From: Botrimarina colliarenosi
GTDB lineage: Bacteria > Planctomycetota > Planctomycetia > Pirellulales > Lacipirellulaceae
Direction of reading: 5' to 3'
DNA length: 64,000 bases
Assembly (NCBI RefSeq): GCF_007859955.1
Contig: NZ_SJPR01000003.1
Location: 523,108 to 587,107 of the forward strand
Shown: one piece after another, positions 1 to 11,055 of the stretch
How the letters are laid out: each line of letters opens with the position of its first letter
Position numbering within the stretch: position 1 is the first letter of the stretch
The notes under the pieces: model-generated
What the model was told of the DNA's origin: nothing
Database searches by the model: none
The model's input: the letters and a program-made list of their open reading frames with translations, nothing else
Program-made: the position numbers and the translations under genes

Positions 1-57
1 CAATCCGGCTTGGAGGACCTTTGGGACCTCGCCGTTTGGCATTCGTGGAGCGTTTGA
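1..57 (+). CDS. possible 3' end of an upstream gene
   Basis: The first reading frame is open from base 1 to a TGA at 55-57 and reads as a plausible tail ending in AVWHSWSV. A strong terminator hairpin follows 13 bases later. This would be the end of a plus-strand gene cut by the window edge. The stretch is too short to identify a family, and the other two plus frames are also open here, so this is weak. Confidence 0.25.
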   Translation, partial: QSGLEDLWDLAVWHSWSV

Positions 58-70
58 GCACAACGAAAAT

Positions 71-108
71 AAAGGCCCGCGTCGGGAGAACCCGACGCGG
101 GCCTTTTT
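71..108. terminator. bidirectional intrinsic terminator
   Basis: A perfect 16-bp stem (AAAGGCCCGCGTCGGG and its complement) closes on a 4-base AGAA loop. A T-run follows on the plus strand and an A-rich stretch precedes it, so it can act in both directions. It lies between a possible plus-strand gene end at 57 and the end of the minus-strand outer-membrane protein gene at 163. Confidence 0.85.
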
Positions 109-162
109 GTCATGAACCGATCCGCTTCCGCGTGACGCCTGCCCCCGTCGGGGCGGACGACA

Positions 163-1329
163 TCAATAGGCGGCGGTCGCACGCAGGAAGAAGCCGTCCA
201 GCGTCATCATGTTCGCATCGTCCATCGAGTAGATCTGGCTGGGGGTTACGGCGGTGTTGTACTCCGCGCGGTGGCCAAGATCATGCCAGGCCGACAGCAG
301 GTAACCACCCGAGACCGAGATGTTCTGGGTGATGTAACCGGTGAGGCCCGCCTCGATCTCGGTGACCGGGATCACTTGGGTGGTAGTGAGCGAAACGTCG
401 GTGAACCCGGGGCCGCCCGCAACGCCGTACTTCACGTCGCCCAAGAGCAGTGAGATGTCGCCCTTGATGTAGGCGCTGAGCATGCCGCTCCGGCCAATGT
501 AGCGACGGCCTGTCATGCCGAACCGCAGACCAACGCCGTCGAAATCGACCGAGCTGACCGCCGAGCGGTCGGGGGCCGTGTTGATGGGGTCGCGAACCGT
601 CTGATAGCCGAGTGAGCTATCGACGTTGGCGATTCGGATGCCGCCGCCCCAAGTGATGTCCCAAGCTGGGCAGACGGGGCCGCAGCACGGGTCACAGCAA
701 TCGCCGCAGTCACCGCACGGTGAGCCGAGCGGGCAGCCTAGCGGGATCGTCTTCGAGAAACCAATGTCGTAGTTCTTGATGTTGACGTCCGCGTAGCCGA
801 CCAACTCGTCACCGTCGCCGAGGGCGGCCTCGTAGGGGCCGTACAGCGTGCTATCGGCGTCGTTGGCGTTGGGGCCCGACGCGAAGCCGCCGCCGCTGTT
901 GAAATTGGTGTAGGTGAAGCGGATCTCGCTGCCGCAGTCACAAAGACGGTAGCCGGCGAAGAGACGGTAAGAGTCGCCATAGTTCATGTTGAACTGATGG
1001 AAGGTCTCAAGATCATCCGTAACGCTGATCTCGCGGTAGGCCGTCGCCTCGCTGAACTGAGTGCGGACACTCAGATACTCGCCGCCCACGAACACTTGGC
1101 CGCAGGGACCCATTCCGCATGGGGCGCAGCCGAGGTCGCAGACTTCGCCGCAATCGCCGCAATCCATCGAGCCGCAGTCGCAGCTGGTCTGCTGGATTGG
1201 GTTGGTGAGTAGATCGCTCCCTTCGAACGTCGCCGCAACGGCGCCCCGATCGGTCGTCTGGGCGTTGAGGCTACTGGCGGCGCCAGCAGCCAAGAGGAGC
1301 GCGCACGCTCCGCGCAAGAAAATAGACAT
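163..1329 (-). CDS. Lpg1974/BBP7-type outer-membrane beta-barrel protein
   Basis: This 388-residue protein has an N-terminal signal peptide ending near ASSLNAQ. A cysteine-rich segment follows (about residues 48-78, with CDCGSMDCGDCG and CDLGCAPCGMGPCGQ), and a second one lies near residues 198-222 (CGDCGDCCDPCCGPVCP). The remainder has alternating glycine and aromatic strands ending in ATAAY, as expected of an outer-membrane barrel with a terminal aromatic residue. It resembles the Lpg1974 pore-forming family and the BBP7-like proteins that are abundant in planctomycetes. Known planctomycete relatives are cell-envelope proteins whose cysteines may form disulfide crosslinks. That role is inferred here. 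The gene stands alone, with a strong terminator just beyond its stop. Confidence 0.8.
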   Translation of the reverse strand: MSIFLRGACALLLAAGAASSLNAQTTDRGAVAATFEGSDLLTNPIQQTSCDCGSMDCGDCGEVCDLGCAPCGMGPCGQVFVGGEYLSVRTQFSEATAYREISVTDDLETFHQFNMNYGDSYRLFAGYRLCDCGSEIRFTYTNFNSGGGFASGPNANDADSTLYGPYEAALGDGDELVGYADVNIKNYDIGFSKTIPLGCPLGSPCGDCGDCCDPCCGPVCPAWDITWGGGIRIANVDSSLGYQTVRDPINTAPDRSAVSSVDFDGVGLRFGMTGRRYIGRSGMLSAYIKGDISLLLGDVKYGVAGGPGFTDVSLTTTQVIPVTEIEAGLTGYITQNISVSGGYLLSAWHDLGHRAEYNTAVTPSQIYSMDDANMMTLDGFFLRATAAY

Positions 1330-1742
1330 CCTGTCATCCCCCCCCTGGGTGTTTCCGCTTGGCGACGGCGGCGGTTCGCGTCTCGTTCTTGGCCTAGGTC
1401 TGCCAGAACCAGCCGCGACGGGGCGTTACGCAACGCTCCCGTTTGGACCTCGCCCTCATGATCGCCAACTCCTTCCCAAGGATCGGATGCGACGCAACCG
1501 GTCTTGCATGCTTTTCTGGAAGATCAGGCGTGATCGGCGCCGTCAGAACAACCGACTTTAACGGCGCCAGCGTCAGGGGCCGCCCAGACCGGACAGTTTC
1601 TCGGGTGACCTCAAGAGGCGCCTCGCAATCCCCGATCCTCCCCCGTCGCGAGACATGGGAGGGTCCCCGTTCCCCATACAAAGGAGAGGAAGTCCAACCT
1701 CCAGAGTCCGGGTTTCGGTTCCCACCTCGCTAAACGAAAAAA
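1330..1742. other. gene-free stretch upstream of the outer-membrane protein gene
   Basis: No convincing coding sequence is seen on either strand. The open frames here have arginine- and proline-rich shadow compositions. The stretch must hold the promoter and leader of the outer-membrane protein gene that starts at 1329, but I could not pick out clear -35 and -10 boxes. Confidence 0.5.
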
Positions 1743-1767
1743 GCCCCCTCCCGCGTTGGGAGGGGGC
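1743..1767 (-). terminator. intrinsic terminator of the PEP-CTERM gene
   Basis: A perfect 10-bp stem (GCCCCCTCCC/GGGAGGGGGC) encloses a 5-base loop. Six A residues lie just before it on the plus strand, which is a T-run after the hairpin on the minus strand. It sits about 115 bases beyond the stop of the minus-strand gene ending at 1883. Confidence 0.75.
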
Positions 1768-1882
1768 TCTTGAGGTAAAAACGCAGTCGCTGTCTGCCTC
1801 AATCGACGGTCCTTCGGACGATGGTGCGGAGGCGCCCAAGCCACCCACACGAGGGGCCCAAAGACCGGCGGGGAAGCGACTC

Positions 1883-2689
1883 TCAGCCGCGACGCCGCGA
1901 CGCGATGGTCACAAGGCCCAAGGCGGCCATCAGGGCCGTCGTCGGTTCGGGGATTTCTTCGAATCCGAACGGGGTGTCGGGGTAGACGTCAATCGGCTGC
2001 ATCACTGCGTAAGGGCGTGGCGTCTGCAGGTAGCCGGCGACAGCCGCCGAGACCGGGTAGTTCGGCAGCGTCACGTTCGTGGTCTGGTTGGTGCCGATGT
2101 AGGTCAAGCTGAGTTCCGAGTTGCCGGTGGTGTCGGCCCCGCCGTTGGGAGTGAAGAACACCGAGGTGTAGTCGGCGAACCTCATCATGCCGCCGTTGTC
2201 GTCGTCCCGGTCGATATCGACCTGGAACCGAACCACTTCGCCCGGCTTCAGGCCGCCACGGGCGCCGAAGTCGACGACGAGCACGTCGCCACCCTCTTCA
2301 AGCCGCGTATCGAATTCGATATCGGGTGTCGAGAACCCGGTGATCGCGTACTCGCCGTTGGCGGGGTACGGATAGGAGTTCGTTTCTTCCTTGCGGAAGA
2401 AGACGTTGGAGAACCCGTAGTTCGTGTCGCCGATCGACATCCGGAACTCGTCGATCGCGAACGGCGCATCGGATTCGTTGCCGAGCTGGATGAAGGGCAT
2501 GTTGTACTCGTAGACCTGGGTAGACCAACCGGTCCACAACGCGGTCATCTTCGAGTTCATGTCCGTCGGGGCGGCGAGGACCGTCTCGAGGCTGCTGAAA
2601 TTGATCGTGGCCGCACTGGCTGCGGTCGTCAGGGCGAACGCCGCCGCGATGGCGAGCATCCGATTCGTGAGCGTCTTGTAAGGGATCAT
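1883..2689 (-). CDS. PEP-CTERM sorting-domain protein
   Basis: This 268-residue protein is predicted to be secreted. It has a signal peptide with a hydrophobic core (MLAIAAAFALTTAASA) and a C-terminal sorting signal made of the motif IPEP, a hydrophobic stretch and a basic tail SRRRG. Such tails are recognised by exosortase/EpsH-type enzymes, which attach or release the protein at the cell surface. The roughly 220-residue middle part contains no domain I recognise; it is rich in Asn, Thr and aromatic residues, as in other planctomycete surface proteins. The gene is single, with a terminator at 1743-1767. The distant promoter at 3321-3348 could serve it through a very long leader. Confidence 0.8.
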   Translation of the reverse strand: MIPYKTLTNRMLAIAAAFALTTAASAATINFSSLETVLAAPTDMNSKMTALWTGWSTQVYEYNMPFIQLGNESDAPFAIDEFRMSIGDTNYGFSNVFFRKEETNSYPYPANGEYAITGFSTPDIEFDTRLEEGGDVLVVDFGARGGLKPGEVVRFQVDIDRDDDNGGMMRFADYTSVFFTPNGGADTTGNSELSLTYIGTNQTTNVTLPNYPVSAAVAGYLQTPRPYAVMQPIDVYPDTPFGFEEIPEPTTALMAALGLVTIASRRRG

Positions 2690-3423
2690 CTTCTTTGGGC
2701 GCCTCTAAGGGACCCTCGCTGGATCAACCAGCTGAGGGCAGGTGGGAATCAAGGGGAAGCAATCAAACAAGCGGACTTCTAAGCGCAATCAGCAGAGCGT
2801 CGTGGTGCGTGCCATTAGGCGTCGCGCGATTGCGACGGGGCCGGGCGACGATCCAGAGCGGTGAGGCCTAGGAAGTGAGGGAGAACCCCACTTGGCCGCC
2901 GGCGATCGCGGGCGAGACGCCTAACTAGAGGATCCGGCGGAGGGACCTTGGCGTGCCTACGCCCCACGGGGGCGGACGCGAACGCCTCGCGCTCGGCGGT
3001 GAGGCGTCCAAGCGGGGCGATTGAGCCCCGTTGAGCGCGCACCACGAGCGGGTCTTTGCAGCGGATTCGAAAGTCGCTTAGCCCCGGGGCGTCAACTCGC
3101 TGGGCATGCAATCGCATGCGGCGAAGAGGAGGGCGGCTTTCTTCCCACGAAGCCCGTTAGAAGCGGGCAAGAAGGGCTGAAGGCCGACCTAAGAATGCCA
3201 GAAGCTGCACGACGGATCGCTCCGCCGCCGCCGAATTGACACTCACGAGGACGACTCCAGATAACTTGGTGGGGGACCTATTTACACAGGTGGCTGCGGG
3301 TTTACCGCAGGCACTCCTTCAGAATAGATAGACCCGAACGATTGTCAACGACTTTTCCGCCTGGGTTGAGATTCCGGGGCGGTTTCGCGGACGGCCCCCC
3401 TCTGGAGGACCCCTCGGCGGTCT
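2690..3423. other. 734-base gene-free stretch, possible leader or non-coding RNA
   Basis: I see no supported protein gene. The strongest signal is a near-consensus promoter on the minus strand (3321-3348). Transcription from it would run into two small hairpins in series (TGCGG-GTTTA-CCGCA at about 3296-3310, and an imperfect one near 3279-3294). This could be a long leader of the PEP-CTERM gene or a small RNA of unknown extent. No known riboswitch or housekeeping RNA signature was recognised. Confidence 0.35.
3321..3348 (-). promoter_or_regulatory. sigma-70-type promoter pointing away from nadC
   Basis: On the minus strand TTGACA (3343-3348) is followed by a 16-base spacer and TATTCT (3321-3326). 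The match is good for a GC-rich genome, and the surrounding sequence is locally AT-rich. Transcription would start near 3314 and proceed towards the PEP-CTERM gene, whose ATG is more than 600 bases away. Confidence 0.5.
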
Positions 3424-4311
3424 TCAGAGCCAATCGAGGCCGAGATCGAGCCCGATGGCGGAGTGGGTTAGAGCCCCGACGCTGATCCGATCGACGCCGG
3501 TTGTCGCGATGGCGCCGATGGTGTCGAGCCGCACCCCGCCCGAGGCTTCCAGGACGACTCCCGGCGCCCCAGCGTTACGCACGGCGACCGCCTCGCGCAG
3601 TTGATCCAGCGTCATATTGTCGAGCAACACGATGTCGGGGCCGGCCGGGAGGACCCCGCTCAGCTGGTCGAGCGAATCGACCTCGACTTCGATGACCCGC
3701 CCCGGCTGCTGCTCTCGGGCGCGCCGGACCGCCTCCGCGGGTGTCATCCCCGCTTGATCCGCCAGCGCGAGGTGATTGTCCTTGATCATCACCGCGTCGA
3801 AGAGCCCGGTGCGATGGTTGTGTCCGCCGCCGCAATGGACGGCATGCTTTTCGAGCCGACGCCAGCCGGGCGTGGTCTTGCGGGTGTCGTAGACCGCCGC
3901 CCGCGAGGGGCCGACCGCCTCGACATAGCGGCGAGTGAGCGTCGCGACCCCGCAAAGCCGGCTCATGAGGTTAAGCGTCACCCGTTCGCAGCGCAGCAGA
4001 TCGCGGGCGGCGCCTTCGAGCGTCCCAACCACGGAGCCCGGCTCCAGCGTGTCGCCGTCGTCGAGCGTGGGCTGCCACGAGGCGTCGGCGCCCGCCTCTT
4101 CCAGGACGATCGTCGCCACGCGCCCGCCGGCCAGAACGCCGCGCTGCCGCGAGACGACCGCCGCCTTGCCCCGCCGCTCGGCGCCGACAACCGCGAGGCT
4201 GGTGACGTCACCGGCGTCGCCGAGGTCCTCCCGCAGGGCGAGCCGCACCAATTCGCGGCAATCTTGAATCAGGGCTTCGTCCCACTCAACGGTTTGAAAG
4301 TTCGCTGTCAT
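3424..4311 (-). CDS. nadC: nicotinate-nucleotide pyrophosphorylase (carboxylating)
   Basis: This 295-residue protein is quinolinate phosphoribosyltransferase, which turns quinolinate and PRPP into nicotinate mononucleotide, CO2 and pyrophosphate in de novo NAD synthesis. Length is normal. Diagnostic blocks are REDLGDAGDVTS near the start, LNLMSRLCGVATLT, TRKTTPGWR, HCGGGHNHRTGLFDAVMIKDNH (basic quinolinate and PRPP contacts), VEVDSLDQL, LLDNM and a glycine-rich phosphate-binding end (EASGGV, ISVGALTHS). No nadA or nadB is adjacent. The gene starts at ATG 4311 and is followed on the minus strand by the gene-free stretch. Its upstream gap is filled by a nested inverted repeat that separates it from ligA. 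Confidence 0.95.
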   Translation of the reverse strand: MTANFQTVEWDEALIQDCRELVRLALREDLGDAGDVTSLAVVGAERRGKAAVVSRQRGVLAGGRVATIVLEEAGADASWQPTLDDGDTLEPGSVVGTLEGAARDLLRCERVTLNLMSRLCGVATLTRRYVEAVGPSRAAVYDTRKTTPGWRRLEKHAVHCGGGHNHRTGLFDAVMIKDNHLALADQAGMTPAEAVRRAREQQPGRVIEVEVDSLDQLSGVLPAGPDIVLLDNMTLDQLREAVAVRNAGAPGVVLEASGGVRLDTIGAIATTGVDRISVGALTHSAIGLDLGLDWL

Positions 4312-4327
4312 TACCTATCACTCAGAG

Positions 4328-6807
<2,480 letters not shown>

Positions 6808-6812
6808 TTATT

Positions 6813-6910
6813 TACCGCCGATTAACGCGGATGAACACGGATGCTGTCTAGCGATTCGGGCCGGGCCTGCCAAACCATATCGGCGTAATTCCGCGTCTAT
6901 CGGCGGCAGA
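6813..6910. repeat. inverted-repeat element between ligA and uvrA
   Basis: The left arm ACCGCCGATTAACGCGGATG (6813-6832) continues to 6844, and the right arm is AATTCCGCGTCTATCGGCGG (6887-6906). Together they form an imperfect inverted repeat of the same sequence family as the outer arms at 4328-4489, 26349-26654, 38159-38426 and 42707-43146. About 40 bases of unique sequence lie between. ligA is therefore bracketed by elements of this family. Confidence 0.65.
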
Positions 6911-6983
6911 AAACGACGGTGGTGGCGGGTTGCTTGGCCGCCGGGTATCGTACGGGACTGCCTCCAGGACAGCCACGCCCGCT

Positions 6984-9929
6984 ATGTCGATCGCCCCCGA
7001 ACCTGCCGAAACCGCGACCAGCGTGATCCGCGTTCAGGGCGCCCGCACCCACAATCTGAAGGACGTCGATCTCGACCTGCCGCGGAACTCGCTCATTGTC
7101 TTCTGCGGCGCCTCGGGCAGTGGCAAGACGTCGATGGCGATCGACACCCTCTACGCCGAGGGGCAGCGCCGCTACATCGAGAGCTTTAGCGCCTACACGC
7201 GGCAGTTCCTCGAGCAGCTCGACAAGCCCGACTGCGAGCGGATCGACGGCCTGCCGCCGGCGATCGCCGTCACGCGGGCGAGCGGGTCACGTTCAAACCG
7301 GGCGACGGTCGCCACGGCGACGGAGGTAGCCGACCACCTGCGGGTGCTGTTCGCACGCGTCGGCATGATCGTCTGCCCGGAGTGTCAGATCGAGGTGCGT
7401 CGGGACACGGTCGATACGATCGTCGACGCGCTCCGCGGCCTCGCCGAGGGCGAGCGGGCGATGCTCGGCTTCGAAGCGCCGCTCGGCGAGCAGCCGGCGG
7501 CGCGGGTCGCGGAACTGATCGAGGCGGGCTACGTCCGCGCGCTGGTCGGCGACGAGGTCGTCGCGTTGGCCGACCTCGCCCACGGCGCCACGGTCCCGGA
7601 GAGGATCACCGTCGTCGTGGATCGATTTGTTGGCGGGCGCGTCGACGCCGATCGACTCGGCGAGTCGGTTGAGACGGCGATTGCGGGAGGGGAAGGGGCG
7701 TGCGTTGTGGTCACTCCGGGCGCTGACGCTTCCGGCTCGCCAGTCCCCCCGCCCCCCGTCCCCCGCACCCGCTCTTTCGACACTCGCTTGCGGTGTAACG
7801 GCTGTGCGCGCGAGTTCGCGGCGCCCGAACCGCCGCTATTCAACTTCAACAGTCCCCTCGGCGCGTGCCCCGAGTGCGAGGGTTTCGGCAGCGTTGTCGA
7901 GACCGACATGGACTTAGTCGTCCCCGACAAGTCGTTGTCGCTCAAGCAGGGCGCGGTGGCGCCATGGCGGACGCCGGCCTATGAGCATGAGCTAAAGGAG
8001 CTACTGGAGCTGGCGCCCGACTACGGGATCGACGTCGACGCCCCCTACGCCGAGCTTCCGCCCGAAGTGGTGCGGATGGTGATCGAAGGGGTCCCCGAGC
8101 GCGACTTCGGGGGGCTCAACGGCTTCATCCAGTGGCTCGAGCGACGCAAGTACAAGATGCACCTACGGGTGTTTCTCAGCCGCTGGCGGTCGTACCGGCC
8201 GTGCCCCGCGTGCGGCGGCGATCGGTTGCGGCCCGAGGCGCTCGCCGTCCGCGTCGGGGGAAAGCACTTTGCCGAGCTGTGCCGTTTGGAAGTCCGCGAT
8301 GCGGTCCGTTGGTTCGAGGCGCTACCGCTCGAAGGAGCGGACGCCGAAATCGCCCGCGCGGTGCTCACCGACGTGACGGCCCGGCTCAACTACCTGGCGG
8401 AGGTCGGCGTCGGCTACCTGACGCTCGACCGCACGCTCCGCACCCTCAGCACCGGCGAAGCACAGCGCGTCGCGATGACGGCGACGCTCGGCTCGAATCT
8501 CGTCGATATGCTCTACGTCCTCGACGAGCCCTCGACCGGGCTGCACCCGGTCGATGTGGCGCCGCTCGTGGGGGCGCTGCGGCGGTTGCGTGATCGCGGC
8601 AACACCGTGATTGTTGTCGAGCATGAGGAAGAGGCGATCCGTGCGGCGGACCATGCCGTTGAGTTCGGCCCGCTCGCCGGTGTCGAAGGGGGCGAGATTG
8701 TCTTCGAGGGCCCGCCCGACCAGCTCGTCAACGAGAAACAGAGCCGCACCGGCGATTGGCTCTCGGGTCGGCGGATGGTTTACCGGACCGCCGAGAACCG
8801 TCGGTCCCCGCAGCAAGGGAAGCTAACGCTCCTCGGCGCCACTGGGGCCAATCTGGGCGGAGAGGGCAGGGCAGACGCCGGCAACGCGGGCCTCGACGTC
8901 GAATTCCCGCTCGGGGTTCTGACCGTCATGACGGGCGTCAGCGGCGCCGGTAAGAGTAGCCTCGTGCGGCGGACGCTGTTCCCCGCCCTCAACGACCGGC
9001 TGCACGACGGCAATGGGTCGGCCGAGGCGAGGCACGAGGCCGACCGGCCGCTGCCGTACGTCGACTTGCTGGGCTGGAAGCAGCTCGACGACGTCGTGTT
9101 CGTCGACCAGTCGCCGATCAGCCGCTCGCCGCGCTCGAACCCCGTCACTTACGTGAAGGCGATGGACCCGATCCGGGCGCTCTTCGCCGATCTGCCCGAC
9201 GCCAAGGCCCGTGGCTACACGGCGAGTCACTTCAGCTTCAACGTCGATGGCGGCCGCTGCGAGGCGTGTCAGGGGGCGGGCCATGTCGAAGTCGATATGC
9301 AGTTCCTCGCGGACATCACGATGCGCTGCCGCGAGTGCGACGGCCGACGCTATCGCGACGAGGTCCTCGACGTGCATTATCGCGATCGCGATATCGCCGA
9401 AGTCCTGCAGATGACGGTCCACGAAGCGATCCGTTTCTTCCGCGGCGAGACCAAGATCCAGCAACGCCTGCGGCCGCTGATTGATGTGGGCCTCGATTAC
9501 CTGCAGCTCGGTCAGCCGGCGAGCACCCTGTCGGGCGGCGAAGCGCAGCGGCTCAAGCTGGCCGGGCGGCTGGCGACCAAGTCGGCCGGTCGCACGCTGT
9601 TCTTGCTCGACGAGCCAACGACCGGACTGCACTTCTCGGATGTGGAGCAACTCGTGGATTGCTTCAACGCCCTGGTCGATGTCGGGCACTCGCTCATCGT
9701 GATCGAGCACAACGTGCCGATGATGATGGCCGCCGACTGGCTTATCGACCTCGGCCCCGGCGCCGCGGCGGATGGCGGCCGTGTCGTCGCGCAAGGGACG
9801 CCGGAGTCGGTGGCCCAGTGCGCGGAGTCGGCGACCGGCCGTGTGCTCGCCGAGGCGCTCGCACGGCGCGACGCGGCGATCGCTGCGCTCGAGGCGGAGG
9901 AAGAAGAGTTGGAGGAGGACGAGGTGTGA
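6984..9929 (+). CDS. uvrA: excinuclease ABC subunit A (UvrA)
   Basis: UvrA is the damage-recognition ATPase of nucleotide excision repair. The start at ATG 6984 (MSIAPEPAE) gives 981 residues, which is normal. Visible parts are Walker A1 GASGSGKTS, a UvrB-binding segment of normal length, the first zinc finger (CNGCAREF...CPEC), the insertion domain, signature 1, Walker B1 LYVLDEPSTGLHP, Walker A2 GVSGAGKSS, the second zinc module (CEACQGAG...CRECDGRRY), signature 2 LSGGEAQRLKLAGR and Walker B2 LLDEPTTGLH. Oddities: signature 1 reads LSTGEAQR instead of LSGGEAQR, and a proline-rich stretch before the first zinc finger is encoded by half of an interspersed palindrome (7712-7741). It could be a paralog of the main UvrA. 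Confidence 0.9.
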   Translation: MSIAPEPAETATSVIRVQGARTHNLKDVDLDLPRNSLIVFCGASGSGKTSMAIDTLYAEGQRRYIESFSAYTRQFLEQLDKPDCERIDGLPPAIAVTRASGSRSNRATVATATEVADHLRVLFARVGMIVCPECQIEVRRDTVDTIVDALRGLAEGERAMLGFEAPLGEQPAARVAELIEAGYVRALVGDEVVALADLAHGATVPERITVVVDRFVGGRVDADRLGESVETAIAGGEGACVVVTPGADASGSPVPPPPVPRTRSFDTRLRCNGCAREFAAPEPPLFNFNSPLGACPECEGFGSVVETDMDLVVPDKSLSLKQGAVAPWRTPAYEHELKELLELAPDYGIDVDAPYAELPPEVVRMVIEGVPERDFGGLNGFIQWLERRKYKMHLRVFLSRWRSYRPCPACGGDRLRPEALAVRVGGKHFAELCRLEVRDAVRWFEALPLEGADAEIARAVLTDVTARLNYLAEVGVGYLTLDRTLRTLSTGEAQRVAMTATLGSNLVDMLYVLDEPSTGLHPVDVAPLVGALRRLRDRGNTVIVVEHEEEAIRAADHAVEFGPLAGVEGGEIVFEGPPDQLVNEKQSRTGDWLSGRRMVYRTAENRRSPQQGKLTLLGATGANLGGEGRADAGNAGLDVEFPLGVLTVMTGVSGAGKSSLVRRTLFPALNDRLHDGNGSAEARHEADRPLPYVDLLGWKQLDDVVFVDQSPISRSPRSNPVTYVKAMDPIRALFADLPDAKARGYTASHFSFNVDGGRCEACQGAGHVEVDMQFLADITMRCRECDGRRYRDEVLDVHYRDRDIAEVLQMTVHEAIRFFRGETKIQQRLRPLIDVGLDYLQLGQPASTLSGGEAQRLKLAGRLATKSAGRTLFLLDEPTTGLHFSDVEQLVDCFNALVDVGHSLIVIEHNVPMMMAADWLIDLGPGAAADGGRVVAQGTPESVAQCAESATGRVLAEALARRDAAIAALEAEEEELEEDEV
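7712..7741. repeat. half-palindrome inserted in the uvrA reading frame
   Basis: CACTCCGGGCGCTGACGCTT followed by CCGGCTCGCC closely matches one arm of the palindrome at 9935-10003, which sits just downstream of the same gene. It is read in frame as TPGADASGSP and falls in a variable, proline-rich stretch just before the first zinc finger. Confidence 0.6.
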
Positions 9930-9934
9930 CGCAC

Positions 9935-10003
9935 CTCCGGGAGCTGACGCTTCCCGGCTCGATAGCCGAGTTGCAGCGAGCCGGGAAGCGTCAGCTCCCG
10001 GAG
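9935..10003. repeat. perfect 27-bp-arm palindrome between uvrA and the E1-like gene
   Basis: The arms CTCCGGGAGCTGACGCTTCC+CGGCTCG (9935-9961) and their exact complement (9977-10003) enclose a 15-base centre. No T-run follows, so a pure terminator is unlikely. The arms belong to the same family as 23031-23108 and 36792-36877 and the half-copy inside uvrA. Confidence 0.8.
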
Positions 10004-10020
10004 TGAACCACCAACCAGCC

Positions 10021-11055
10021 ATGCCCCCCAAAGACCCCTACGCTCGCTACGCCAAACAGACGCGTTTCGCCCCTTTGGGAGAAGCGGGCCAGGCGAGGCT
10101 CGCAACGAGTAGCGTGCTCCTCTGCGGCTGCGGCGCCCTCGGCTCGGTGATCGCCAGTACGCTGGTCCGCGCCGGCGTCGGCAAGCTTACGGTCGTCGAT
10201 CGTGATTTCTTGGAAGTCTCGAATCTGCAGCGGCAGGTTCTCTTCGACGAGAACGACATCGCCGAAGGCTTGCCAAAGGCGGTCGCCGCAGCGAACCACC
10301 TCCGCGCCGCCAATTCGACGGTCGAGGTCGAGCCCCTCGTCGCCGACGTGACGGCGGCGAACCTGCCCAGCCTCGCCGCGGGCTGCGACCTGCTGCTCGA
10401 CGGCACGGACAACTTCGAGACGCGGCTCCTGCTCAACGACTACGCGGTCCGCGAAGGGGTCCCATGGGTTTACGGCGGGGTGATCGGCGCCGAGGGACGC
10501 GTCATGCCGATCGTCCCGGGCTCATCAGCGTGCTTGGCGTGCCTGCTGCCGGAGCCACCCGCCGCCGGCGAGACCGAGACGTGCGACTCGGCCGGGGTGC
10601 TCGGCCCCGCGGTCAACGTCGTCGCGTCGCTGCAGGCGATGGAGGCGATCAAGCTGCTAGCCGGCGCGGGGGACGCCATCGCCCACGGCCTCACGGTTGT
10701 CGATCTGTGGGCGGGCCGCTGGCGTCGCTTAGCGGTGCCGCGCGACCCGTCTTGTCGCTGCTGTGGCCAGCGACAGTTTGATTGGCTCGAGGGCCGACGC
10801 GGCAGCCGGGCGGTCGTCCTCTGCGGCCGCGGCGCCGTGCAGATCAGTCCTCCGGAAGGGTCGCCGCCGGTTGATCTTGCCGTGATGCGGGCGAAGCTGG
10901 CGCCGCTAGGCGTGGTAGCAGGGAACGCTCACTTGCTGCGTCTGAACTACGACGGCCACGAGGTGACACTCTTCGCCGATGGCCGCGCCATTATTAGCGG
11001 CGTCGACGACGAAGCGGCGGCGCGGAGCGTCTGGAACCGCGTTTTAGGCGGGTAA
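10021..11055 (+). CDS. ThiF/MoeB/HesA-family E1-like adenylyltransferase
   Basis: Members of this family adenylate the C-terminus of a small ubiquitin-like sulfur carrier (ThiS, MoaD or similar). The start at ATG 10021 (MPPKDPYARYAKQTRF) gives 344 residues; the open frame runs further upstream only through the palindrome. Visible are the nucleotide-binding loop GCGALGS, DRDFLEVSNLQRQ, the Asp of LLDGTDNFETR, a zinc site formed by CLACL and the later SCRCC, and the active-site region ETCDSAGVLGPAVNVVASLQ. About 90 C-terminal residues follow the core; they are shorter than a rhodanese domain and not recognised. No carrier-protein gene is adjacent, so a choice between thiamine and molybdopterin synthesis cannot be made. 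Confidence 0.88.
   Translation: MPPKDPYARYAKQTRFAPLGEAGQARLATSSVLLCGCGALGSVIASTLVRAGVGKLTVVDRDFLEVSNLQRQVLFDENDIAEGLPKAVAAANHLRAANSTVEVEPLVADVTAANLPSLAAGCDLLLDGTDNFETRLLLNDYAVREGVPWVYGGVIGAEGRVMPIVPGSSACLACLLPEPPAAGETETCDSAGVLGPAVNVVASLQAMEAIKLLAGAGDAIAHGLTVVDLWAGRWRRLAVPRDPSCRCCGQRQFDWLEGRRGSRAVVLCGRGAVQISPPEGSPPVDLAVMRAKLAPLGVVAGNAHLLRLNYDGHEVTLFADGRAIISGVDDEAAARSVWNRVLGG

Noticed and set aside
2815..3117. A 100-codon open frame on the minus strand in the gene-free region
   Set aside because: It has an Arg- and Pro-rich composition, no ribosome-binding site and no recognisable features.
3279..3310. The twin hairpins as a known riboswitch or 6S/4.5S RNA
   Set aside because: I could not match any known consensus; only a covariance search could settle it.
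9935..10003. The perfect palindrome after uvrA as a plain intrinsic terminator
   Set aside because: There is no T-run on either side, and its arms recur at other sites and even inside the uvrA frame, so it fits a dispersed repeat better.
8823..10031. A 402-codon open frame on the minus strand opposite uvrA
   Set aside because: Its composition is typical of an antisense shadow (His, Arg, Val, Glu rich), and uvrA motifs on the other strand cover it.
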